Source of the DNA: Massilia horti
GTDB taxonomy: Bacteria; Pseudomonadota; Gammaproteobacteria; Burkholderiales; Burkholderiaceae_D
Direction of reading: 5' to 3'
Length of the DNA: 45,068 nt
NCBI RefSeq assembly: GCF_004614195.1
Contig: NZ_SPUM01000130.1
Span: 1 to 45,068, forward strand
Made by a program: the position numbers and the translations under genes. This document shows, one piece after another, positions 36,364-45,068 of the stretch (the stretch's first letter is position 1; every line of letters starts with the position of its first letter). The notes under the pieces are model-generated. The model was not told where the DNA came from, searched no databases, and worked only from the letters and a program-made list of their open reading frames with translations.

Positions 36364-37230
36364 ATGAGTATCAAGGCGGACAACCTGCGCAGCATCTACG
36401 CGATGCTGGTCGCGGTGGCATTCTTTTCCGTAATGGATACCACGATGAAGATGCTGTCAGCCGGCTTTCCGGCGATGCAGGTCGCCGCGCTGCGCTGCCT
36501 GGCCTCGCTGCCGCTGGTGCTGGTGTGGGTCGGCTGGCGCGGCGCGCTGCGTACTGCGCTCAAGGTGAACTGGCCGCTGCACCTGTTGCGTGCGGCGCTG
36601 GGCATCGTGATGCTGGCGCTGTTCGCCTACGGGGTCAAACACCTGTCGCTGGCCTCGGCCTATTCAATCTTCTTCATCGGCCCGATACTGATCACCGCAT
36701 TGTCGGTGGTGATGCTGGGTGAAACCGTCAACGCGGCGCGCTGGCTGGCGATCGGCGTCGGCATGGCCGGCGTGATGGTGGTGCTGCGCCCCGACGGCAG
36801 TGGCTTGCTGAGCCTGGGCGGCCTTGCGATCCTGGCGGCGGCGACCTGCTACGCCGTGTCCGCCATCGCGGCGCGGCTGCTGGCGCGCACCGACAGCAAG
36901 GAACACATGATGTTCTGGCTGATGCTGCTGATGGCGGCGGGCGCCTCGGTGCTTGCCGCGCCGAACTGGGTCCCGGTGGAAAGCCAACACCTTCCGATCC
37001 TGTGCACGCTTTCCGTCAGCGGCTTTTTCGCCCAGATGGCGATCAACGAGGCATTCAGCCGCGGCGAGGCGTCGGTCGTCGCGCCGTTCGAGTATTCGGC
37101 GCTGGCCTGGGGTGTGGCGATCGACTGGCTGCTGTGGCGCACGCTCCCGGACCAGTTCACCCTGATCGGCGCGTCCATCATCATCGGCAGTGGCCTGTAC
37201 CTGATCCGCCACGAAAAGGTCCACGCTTAA
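36364..37230 (+). CDS. EamA/DMT-family transporter
   Basis: The 288-residue protein has about ten hydrophobic helices in two similar halves, the layout of the EamA (drug/metabolite transporter) family. Family-like segments include AYSIFFIGPILITALSVVMLGETV at the end of the first half and the matching GEASVVAPFEYSALAWGVAIDWLLW in the second. The substrate is unknown; relatives export metabolites or amino acids. GGGG precedes the ATG. It stands between the peroxiredoxin terminator and lpxC, and a nested hairpin begins immediately after its stop codon. Confidence 0.88.
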   Translation: MSIKADNLRSIYAMLVAVAFFSVMDTTMKMLSAGFPAMQVAALRCLASLPLVLVWVGWRGALRTALKVNWPLHLLRAALGIVMLALFAYGVKHLSLASAYSIFFIGPILITALSVVMLGETVNAARWLAIGVGMAGVMVVLRPDGSGLLSLGGLAILAAATCYAVSAIAARLLARTDSKEHMMFWLMLLMAAGASVLAAPNWVPVESQHLPILCTLSVSGFFAQMAINEAFSRGEASVVAPFEYSALAWGVAIDWLLWRTLPDQFTLIGASIIIGSGLYLIRHEKVHA

Positions 37231-37275
37231 GTCCAGCATCCGTAGAAAGCGTCGCGCCGATGCGACCTGCTGGAC
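37231..37275 (+). promoter_or_regulatory. Nested hairpin between the EamA transporter gene and lpxC
   Basis: GTCCAGCA (37231-37238) pairs with TGCTGGAC (37268-37275), and GTCGC (37251-37255) with GCGAC (37262-37266) inside. It begins directly after the TAA stop. There is no U-tract. It may protect the upstream mRNA 3' end or partly terminate before the lpxC promoter. Confidence 0.45.
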
Positions 37276-37305
37276 CGCAGGCAACGCGCTCCGGAACGCC
37301 TACGC

Positions 37306-37311
37306 TATAAT
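37306..37311 (+). promoter_or_regulatory. Perfect -10 box immediately before lpxC
   Basis: TATAAT ends 6 nt before the lpxC ATG. A start about 7 nt downstream of the box would fall on the A of ATG, giving a leaderless message. The only Shine-Dalgarno-like bases (GGAAG) touch the ATG and are too close to act. No good -35 is visible at 16-18 bp, which weakens the call. Confidence 0.45.
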
Positions 37312-37317
37312 CGGAAG

Positions 37318-38253
37318 ATGTTAAAGCAAAGAACGATTAAACAGCTGGTTCGCACCACTGGTGTCGGACTGCACTCCGGCACCAAGGTCGAACTGACCCT
37401 GCGCCCGGCCGCCGTGGATACCGGCATCGTGTTCCGCCGCGTCGACCTCGACCCGGTGGTCGAATTCGCTGCCAGCGCCGACGTGGTGGGCGACACGCGC
37501 ATGGCCTCGGTCCTGGTCAAGGGCAAGGCCAGGGTGTCGACCGTCGAACACCTGATGTCCGCGTGTGCGGGGCTGGGGATCGACAACCTGTACGTCGATA
37601 TCTCGGCCGAGGAAATCCCGATCATGGACGGATCGGCCTCGTCGTTCGTGTTTTTGCTGCAGCAGGCCGGCGTGCAGGAGCAGGCCGCGCCAAAGAAATT
37701 CATCCGCGTGCTCAAGCCGGTCGAGGTGCGCCAGGGCAGCGGCGACAGCGAAAAGTGGGCGCGGCTGTCGCCATACGACGGCTTCAAGCTCGACTTCTTC
37801 ATCGAATTTAACCATCCCGCCGTCGACGGCACCGCGCAGCGCGCCTCGGTCGATTTCGGCGTGGTCTCGTACGTGCACGACGTGGCGCGCGCGCGCACGT
37901 TCGGCTTCATGCAGGACGTGGAAAGCCTGCGCGGCATGGGCCTGGCGCGTGGCGGCTCGCTCGAGAACGCGATCGTGATGGACGAGTACCGCATCCTGAA
38001 CGCGGACGGACTGCGCTACGAGGACGAGTTCGTGCGGCACAAGATCTTGGATGCGATCGGCGACCTGTACCTGGTGGGCTATCCGCTGCTGGCCGGCTAC
38101 GAGGCGCACAAGTCCGGGCATGGACTGAACAACCTGCTGCTGCGTGAACTGCTGGCACAGCCGGATGCGTATGAGATCGTGACCTTCGACGCGCCGGGCA
38201 CGGCGCCGGTGTCGTACGTGCGCCAGATGGCGCGGGAGTGGGCGCTTACCTGA
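37318..38253 (+). CDS. lpxC: UDP-3-O-acyl-N-acetylglucosamine deacetylase LpxC
   Basis: The 311-residue zinc enzyme carries out the committed step of lipid A synthesis. Zinc ligands His78, His241 and Asp245 (in VEHLMSA and [11 protein letters not shown]), the catalytic Glu77 and His268 (SGHGLNN) are present. The N terminus [21 protein letters not shown] aligns with the E. coli start, so the ATG at 37318 is right even though no leader or spaced ribosome site precedes it. Its place after ftsZ is usual in Proteobacteria, here with three genes in between. Confidence 0.97.
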   Translation: MLKQRTIKQLVRTTGVGLHSGTKVELTLRPAAVDTGIVFRRVDLDPVVEFAASADVVGDTRMASVLVKGKARVSTVEHLMSACAGLGIDNLYVDISAEEIPIMDGSASSFVFLLQQAGVQEQAAPKKFIRVLKPVEVRQGSGDSEKWARLSPYDGFKLDFFIEFNHPAVDGTAQRASVDFGVVSYVHDVARARTFGFMQDVESLRGMGLARGGSLENAIVMDEYRILNADGLRYEDEFVRHKILDAIGDLYLVGYPLLAGYEAHKSGHGLNNLLLRELLAQPDAYEIVTFDAPGTAPVSYVRQMAREWALT

Positions 38254-38264
38254 GCCGGCCCTTG

Positions 38265-38400
38265 GTAGGGTGGGCGGGTCTCCCGCCCACGCGTCCAGCC
38301 AGCGCCGGCACCGCCGCTGTGCGTTCGGTTGATGCACGCACTGTTTGAACGCGTGGGGTGAGTCGGGCTAAATGCCCGACGAACGAGCCGCCCACTCTAC
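38265..38400. repeat. Long inverted repeat of a second, related design
   Basis: GTAGGGTGGGCGG (38265-38277) and CCGCCCACTCTAC (38388-38400) pair at 12 of 13 positions. Inside the left side GTGGGCGGG-TCT-CCCGCCCAC (38270-38290) is a perfect 9-bp hairpin, and on the right GTCGGGC-TAAAT-GCCCGAC is another. It shares the GTAGGGTG outer motif with elements A-E, but the core is GGGCGGG instead of GCGCACC. Confidence 0.75.
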
Positions 38401-38427
38401 GCACTGCATCGTACGGCTTGCCGGAAG

Positions 38428-38533
38428 CGTAGGGGGCGCGCGGCCGGCGAGGACCTGTGCGCACGCTGTACGGTTGAATGTCGTTGGCTCCGGTACGCAC
38501 ACGTACCGCGGGCGCACAGGTGCGCACCCTACG
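38428..38533. repeat. Interspersed inverted-repeat element, copy D (degenerate left arm)
   Basis: The right arm 38505-38533 matches the family with one change (ACCGCGGG for ACCGCGTG). The left arm (38428-38473) reads CGTAGGGGGCGCGC, then an extra GGCCGGCGAGG, then ACCTGTGCGCACGC and a TGTAC interruption before GGT, so it has decayed or taken insertions. Confidence 0.75.
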
Positions 38534-38565
38534 ATGGTTATTTCATGGCCGCGCTCTCGCGGGCA

Positions 38566-39039
38566 TCAACCCTCCTGCCGCCGCTTCGCCGCCATATTCT
38601 TGATCGCCGCAATCAGCGTCGCATTCTGCGGCGTATCCGGCAAGGCATTGCCCAGCTGTTCAAACGCATCCACCGCCACCGGCGGCAGCTCCAGCGTGCG
38701 CATCTGTACCTGGGGCGGCATCGCGCGCGCCACCTGTACCTTCAGCCGTACCGACTCGACCTGCCAGCCGCGCTGCTGCAGCGTCGCCTGCAGCTTGGGC
38801 AGCTGCTGCTTGAGCCGCGCCGCGACGGCCGAGCTGGGCACGGCCAGCACCAGCACGCCTTCCTGAAAGGACAACACGTCGCAATTGCTGAACATGGCAG
38901 GCAGCGCGCCCGCGCAATCGTGTTGCAGGCGCGCGATGCGGGTCGCGGTCGGGAGCAGGCTGGCGAGCCGATCGTTCTTGCGCAGGAAGTCGAAGACGTC
39001 GAACGAGGTCTGGGTGTTCCGGGTTCCGTAAACATGCAT
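38566..39039 (-). CDS. dciA: DciA-like DUF721 protein (replicative helicase loading)
   Basis: The 157-residue protein has the DUF721 pattern near its start (FDVFDFLRKNDRLASLLPTATRIARLQHDC), then a KH-like region (VLSFQEGVLVLAVPSSAVAARLKQQLPKLQATLQQRGW). DUF721 proteins of the DciA type help load the DnaB helicase in bacteria lacking DnaC. Its location between lpxC and secA matches other Proteobacteria and strengthens the call, though it is on the opposite strand. The ATG at 39039 is chosen because upstream in-frame residues look non-coding; no clear ribosome site is seen. Confidence 0.8.
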   Translation of the reverse strand: MHVYGTRNTQTSFDVFDFLRKNDRLASLLPTATRIARLQHDCAGALPAMFSNCDVLSFQEGVLVLAVPSSAVAARLKQQLPKLQATLQQRGWQVESVRLKVQVARAMPPQVQMRTLELPPVAVDAFEQLGNALPDTPQNATLIAAIKNMAAKRRQEG

Positions 39040-39282
39040 GAGGGGAACAATAGCACAGGCAGCGCCAATGCGCGATCTTGTGGATAATCTTGGCTGGCCG
39101 AACAGGGGCCGGCCGGGGGGAAAGCGTTTCTGGATGGAAAACCCTTGTAATTCCTGCCATTGGCCCCAAGTGTGGCCGGACTGCATGATAGAATCACTCG
39201 GTTTTAGCCATAGGCGGTCTTCGACTGATATTTTTTTGATATCATCCCTGGCTCTTTTCGCGGCATTTTTCTAGAACACAGC

Positions 39283-42072
<2,790 letters not shown>

Positions 42073-42096
42073 CCTGGATTTAAGTTCCAACGAAAA

Positions 42097-42130
42097 GGGC
42101 GGCAGGATGCGAATCCTGCCGCCCTTTTTT
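42097..42130 (+). terminator. Rho-independent terminator after secA
   Basis: GGGCGGCAGGAT (42097-42108), loop GCGA and ATCCTGCCGCCC (42113-42124) make a perfect 12-bp stem followed by TTTTTT. An A-run on the other side could let it work in both directions. Confidence 0.92.
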
Positions 42131-42208
42131 CGCGCGCCACGTATGTAGCACGCAGGTGCACATGCCCGCGCCCCCTACAATTTGCTTTGGCTAAGGGCTT
42201 CGGCAGGT

Positions 42209-42312
42209 CGTAGGGTGCGCACCTGTGCGCACGCGGTCAGAGTCTGCCCGGCTCGCGGCGTTGCTGACATGACGCACAGTCTGCACCGCGTGCGCACAGG
42301 TGCGCACCCTAC
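42209..42312. repeat. Interspersed inverted-repeat element, copy E
   Basis: The left arm 42209-42237 and right arm 42285-42312 are near-perfect inverted copies of the family arm. The 47-nt centre (CAGAGTCTGCCCGGC...) differs from the centres of B and C. Confidence 0.9.
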
Positions 42313-42399
42313 AACCCCTAGCTTTGATCCGACTCTTAACGTGAATCAACCGCATGTCGAAGGCGTGACTATGCCTCGCCGAAACATGCGATAAAGAAA

Positions 42400-42472
42400 C
42401 GCAAAACGCGATGCAATGTTGGCCAAGCGCCACCGCTGGCGCCTCTAACCGTGAATTGCGCTGCGTTTTGCG
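42400..42472. repeat. Structured inverted repeat of unknown type
   Basis: CGCAAAACGCGATGCAAT (from 42400) and ATTGCGCTGCGTTTTGCG (to 42472) are inverted copies at 15 of 18 positions. Between them GCGCCA-CCGC-TGGCGC forms a perfect hairpin. The whole could fold into a long stem with a side hairpin. It might be a small RNA, a repeat or an operator; nothing identifies it. Confidence 0.45.
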
Positions 42473-42562
42473 TGATTCATCCTACGGGGCGGCACGTCGC
42501 TTTGCAATGCCCGTTAGGGCGGCATAGAGCGATCCTGCCGCCCTTTGTCATCGGGGTGTCGG

Positions 42563-43633
42563 CTAGTGCATGTGCTCTGCCTGCTCGCTCCGGTACAACT
42601 TTTCTTCCTGCCACAGGGTGACGAACAGCGTCATCACGACCGGGCCGACGAACAGGCCGATCAGGCCCAGCATTTCGACGCCGCCCAGGATTCCCAGCAA
42701 CACCGCCAGGAATGGCAGCTTGGTCGCGTTGCCGATGATGGCCGGGCGCACGAAATGGTCGGCCACGAACAGCACTACACCGCCCCAGACCAGCACCGCG
42801 ACGGCCCCCCCAATATTGCCGTTAAAAGCCAGCACGGCCGCCACGGCGCCAAAGGCCAGCGGCGCGCCGAACGGGATGATCGCCAGCACGCCGGTGGCGG
42901 CGGCCCACAGCACGGCCGACGGCACATTCGTGAATTCGTAACTGATGCCGAGCAGCACGCCTTCGGCCAGCCCGACCAGCACCAGGCCGTTGACGGTGGC
43001 CCGGATCGCGGTCGGCACCTTGGTCGCGTACAGCTTCCAGCGGTGGTCGCCGATCAGGTGGTGGCCGATCGCATCGAGTTGCGACAGCAGGGCGGGGCCG
43101 TCCTTGTAAAAGAAAAACAGGGAGAGGAAAGCGAACAGCACGTCGATCATGCGGTGCATGACCACGCTGCCGAATATCTTGAGCAATTCGCTGGCGTTAT
43201 GCAGACGCACGGCCGTGCCGTCGGTCAGCAGGTGGGAGAGGCCGTGCGGCTGGCTCAGCGTGGTCTGCCACCATTCGTAAATTGCACTGCCGACCAGCGG
43301 AATCCGATGCAGCCAGCTTGGTGCCGCCAGCCCTTCGGTATTCGCCTGGGCCACCAGCGCCGCCAGGGCCGGCGCCTGGTGCGCCGCCTGCACGCACGCC
43401 AACGCCAGCGGGGTGATGAACACCGCGGCGCACAGCAGGGTCACGCCCAGCGCGGCGGCGATCTCGTGGCCGCCGAGCGAACGCTTGGCCCGGGCGTACA
43501 GCGGCCATGTCGCGGTGGCCAGGATGGCGGCCCACAGCAGCGGCAGCACGAAGCGTTGGGTGATGAAGGCGGCAAAGGCAATGATTGCTACCGAAAATAT
43601 TGCGCTCAGTACGTCTCGTTGGGCAGGTCTCAT
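42563..43633 (-). CDS. AI-2E family transporter (PerM/YdiK type)
   Basis: The 356-residue inner-membrane protein has about eight helices with the family's central periplasmic/helical region. Family-like segments include FFYKDGPALLSQLDAIG in the middle, the LVGLAEGVLLGISYEF segment, and LPFLAVLLGILGGVEMLGLIGLFVGPVVMTL near the end. Members export small molecules or ions; the AI-2 link is established for TqsA only, so the substrate here is unknown. GGAGA precedes an ATG at 43633; a TTG at 43636 is the alternative. Confidence 0.9.
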   Translation of the reverse strand: MRPAQRDVLSAIFSVAIIAFAAFITQRFVLPLLWAAILATATWPLYARAKRSLGGHEIAAALGVTLLCAAVFITPLALACVQAAHQAPALAALVAQANTEGLAAPSWLHRIPLVGSAIYEWWQTTLSQPHGLSHLLTDGTAVRLHNASELLKIFGSVVMHRMIDVLFAFLSLFFFYKDGPALLSQLDAIGHHLIGDHRWKLYATKVPTAIRATVNGLVLVGLAEGVLLGISYEFTNVPSAVLWAAATGVLAIIPFGAPLAFGAVAAVLAFNGNIGGAVAVLVWGGVVLFVADHFVRPAIIGNATKLPFLAVLLGILGGVEMLGLIGLFVGPVVMTLFVTLWQEEKLYRSEQAEHMH

Positions 43634-43734
43634 CAAGTCTCCAGACTCAATTTATGCAGTTCGGTTGTCGGTGAGCTTTACACCGGATTTTCCCAAGAAA
43701 TGTAAACACTTGATTTTAAACGCAGTTTGATTTC

Positions 43735-43748
43735 GGCATGGATTTTGC
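43735..43748 (+). promoter_or_regulatory. Sigma-54 promoter of the PEP-CTERM gene
   Basis: GGCATGGATTTTGC has GG at -24 and GC at -12 separated by exactly 10 nt, followed by TA, close to the consensus TGGCACG-N4-TTGCW. The predicted start near 43760 leaves a leader of about 55 nt. An AT-rich region upstream (about 43690-43730) could hold enhancer sites for an activator such as PrsR. Confidence 0.7.
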
Positions 43749-43815
43749 TACCTGATCCGACGCTTGGTTTCATTGTGAAAATCACTTTTTGTAACTATTT
43801 TTTGGGGATAGTAGA

Positions 43816-45033
43816 ATGAAAATTAGATCACTGCTGGCCATACTGGCCCTCGGTGCCGCCACCACCCTGTCGAGCCTGGCCGATGCGGCGCCGCTGCGCA
43901 GCGGCTTCGGGGGGCCTGAAGGATACGGCGAACTGGCGCTGGTTCCGGCGGACGACAATTCGTCCAGTATCCTGAACCTGCCCTTCACGCTCAATTTCTT
44001 TAACCACAATTACAACCAGTTCTATGTCAATAATAACGGCAACGTCACCTTTGGTGGGCCGGTGTCGTCGTATACGCCTACCCCGTTCCCGATTTCCAAC
44101 CAGCCGATGATCGCGCCGTTCTGGGCCGACGTCGACACCCGCCCTCAACCGGGCGGCGGCGCGGTCTACGTGGCCTCGCCGGATGCGAACACGGTGGTGG
44201 TCACCTGGCATAACGTCGGCTACTACAACCAGCATACCGACAAGCTCAACGATTTCCAGTTGACGCTGGTGAACCGCTCCGATACCGGCGCCGGCAACTT
44301 TGACATCGAATTCCGCTACAACCAGCTGCAATGGACCACCGGCGACGTCAGCCAGGGCTACCCGGCGCAGGCGGGCTATGACGCGGGCGACCTCCAGCAC
44401 TTCTTCGTGCTGCCCGGCTCGTTTACCACCGGCGTCGTGAACCTGGCCAATACCTCCAACCTCAGCCAGGAAACGCCGGGCGTGTGGACCATGGCAATCC
44501 GCAACGGCGTCACCTCGGACGGCTCGAGCCCGGATGCCCCGCTGTTGCCGACCATCGTGCAGGAAGACGGCTATCACTTCAACTTCAACGTGGTGCTCGA
44601 CCAGCGGGTATTCATCGACCCGCTGGTGGCGGTGGGCTATGAATACACTGTCCAATCCGGCCCGAACTTCGCGAGCGTGCTGTTGCCGACGATCGCCGGC
44701 GACCTGGACGGCTACGAGATCTGGGACCTGGACAACAATTTCCTCGCCCACGTGATGGGCGGCGAAATTTACACCTTCGGCCCGGATGGCATCCGGGGCT
44801 TCCGCGTGCTCGGGATCGACGTCGATGCCGGCCTGGACCCCGCCAACACCCAGGCGTTCGTGACCGGCCTGACCTTCACCGGCGCTGGCCAGGTATCGAT
44901 GACGCAGAACCCGATCACGGTGCAAACCTCCACCGATGTGCCGGAACCGGCCAGCTTGCTGCTGCTGGGACTGGGCGCCGCGGGCGCGTTCGCCGCACGC
45001 CGGCGCCGCGTGTCCGCCGCCGCGCATGCGTAA
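43816..45033 (+). CDS. Exported NIDO-domain protein with a PEP-CTERM sorting signal
   Basis: The 405-residue protein has a signal peptide (about 1-24, ending ADA), a nidogen-like (NIDO) region at about 65-180 (NNNGNVTFGGP, IAPFWADVDTRP, VVVTWHNVGYY, NFDIEFRYNQLQW) and a second, unrecognised beta-rich region. The C-terminal PEP-CTERM signal runs from 375: VPEPASL, a hydrophobic helix and RRRR. Exosortase (EpsH/XrtA type) would cleave and attach it at the cell surface; no exosortase gene is in the window. GGGGATAG precedes the ATG. NIDO domains are known in adhesion proteins, so a role in surface matrix or flocs is inferred. Confidence 0.9.
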   Translation: MKIRSLLAILALGAATTLSSLADAAPLRSGFGGPEGYGELALVPADDNSSSILNLPFTLNFFNHNYNQFYVNNNGNVTFGGPVSSYTPTPFPISNQPMIAPFWADVDTRPQPGGGAVYVASPDANTVVVTWHNVGYYNQHTDKLNDFQLTLVNRSDTGAGNFDIEFRYNQLQWTTGDVSQGYPAQAGYDAGDLQHFFVLPGSFTTGVVNLANTSNLSQETPGVWTMAIRNGVTSDGSSPDAPLLPTIVQEDGYHFNFNVVLDQRVFIDPLVAVGYEYTVQSGPNFASVLLPTIAGDLDGYEIWDLDNNFLAHVMGGEIYTFGPDGIRGFRVLGIDVDAGLDPANTQAFVTGLTFTGAGQVSMTQNPITVQTSTDVPEPASLLLLGLGAAGAFAARRRRVSAAAHA

Positions 45034-45068
45034 GGGCTTCCTGCAGCGGCTGCCGGCCGGCCTCGCGC

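Larger units (their letters stand above)
38254..38565. other. Repeat-filled interval between convergent lpxC and dciA
   Basis: No gene is seen. It holds a long inverted repeat beginning 12 nt after lpxC (38265-38400), then element D of the interspersed family (38428-38533), then a short GC hairpin CCGCG-CTCT-CGCGG at about 38549-38562 that may help end dciA transcription on the minus strand. Confidence 0.75.
42073..42562. other. Intergenic interval between convergent secA and the AI-2E permease gene
   Basis: This interval of about 490 bp has no convincing gene. It contains the secA terminator (42097-42130), element E (42209-42312), a structured segment (42400-42472), and a hairpin AGGGCGGCA/TGCCGCCCT (42516-42524 and 42536-42544) placed just after the permease stop codon. 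Confidence 0.75.

Noticed and set aside
39040..39282. A secM-type arrest peptide upstream of secA
   Set aside because: No small exported open frame with an arrest-like motif precedes secA on the plus strand; the upstream gene is dciA on the minus strand.
42516..42544. Hairpin after the AI-2E permease gene as a Rho-independent terminator
   Set aside because: On the minus strand the stem AGGGCGGCA/TGCCGCCCT is followed by AACGGGC, with no U-tract. It may still stabilise the mRNA end, but termination is not supported.

Overview
The window looks like a chromosomal segment of a high-GC betaproteobacterium, most likely Oxalobacteraceae (Massilia/Telluria/Duganella type). The evidence is GC-rich codon use, a betaproteobacterial dcw order (murC followed directly by ddl, no murB), rpoH next to ftsX-ftsE-ftsY, a PEP-CTERM protein, and the lpxC / dciA / secA block after ftsZ. 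This placement comes from gene order and recognised protein sequences, not from a database search.

Layout. (1) 1-4374, minus strand: ftsY, ftsE, ftsX and rpoH. Between ftsX and rpoH lie an inverted-repeat element, a CIRCE operator and a long leader hairpin. (2) 4657-10265: a small membrane protein, a TPP-dependent acetolactate-synthase-like enzyme, an S41-peptidase-like exported protein, RNase P RNA, glycerol kinase and an AT-richer exported protein. (3) 10425-16048, minus strand: a tripartite heavy-metal RND efflux operon (outer-membrane lipoprotein, adaptor, pump) with a good promoter. (4) 16309-17259, minus strand: an orphan Lon-like AAA+ ATPase, divergent from the dcw cluster. (5) 17657-35069, plus strand: the mra promoter with four 10-bp-phased MraZ boxes, then mraZ-rsmH-ftsL-ftsI-murE-murF-mraY-murD-ftsW-murG-murC-ddl-ftsQ-ftsA-ftsZ. 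The genes mostly overlap by 1-4 bp and end at a terminator after ftsZ. Together they make and polymerise the peptidoglycan precursor and build the septal ring. (6) 35253-43633: a small exported protein, a Prx5-type peroxiredoxin, an EamA transporter, lpxC, dciA (minus), secA and an AI-2E family permease (minus). (7) 43816-45033: an exported NIDO-domain PEP-CTERM protein behind a sigma-54 promoter.

Most of the window is conserved housekeeping DNA. The points most worth attention are: a 106-bp palindromic repeat carried in frame inside the essential gene murF; CIRCE control of rpoH combined with a leader hairpin whose mismatches become G-U wobbles only in the rpoH-sense RNA; five copies of an interspersed inverted repeat (shared GTAGGGTG..GC outer motif), each next to a gene 3' end; structured leaders around ftsZ; a possibly leaderless lpxC; and a Lon-like ATPase without a protease domain facing the division cluster. 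I saw no CRISPR array, prophage, insertion-sequence transposase or tRNA gene.
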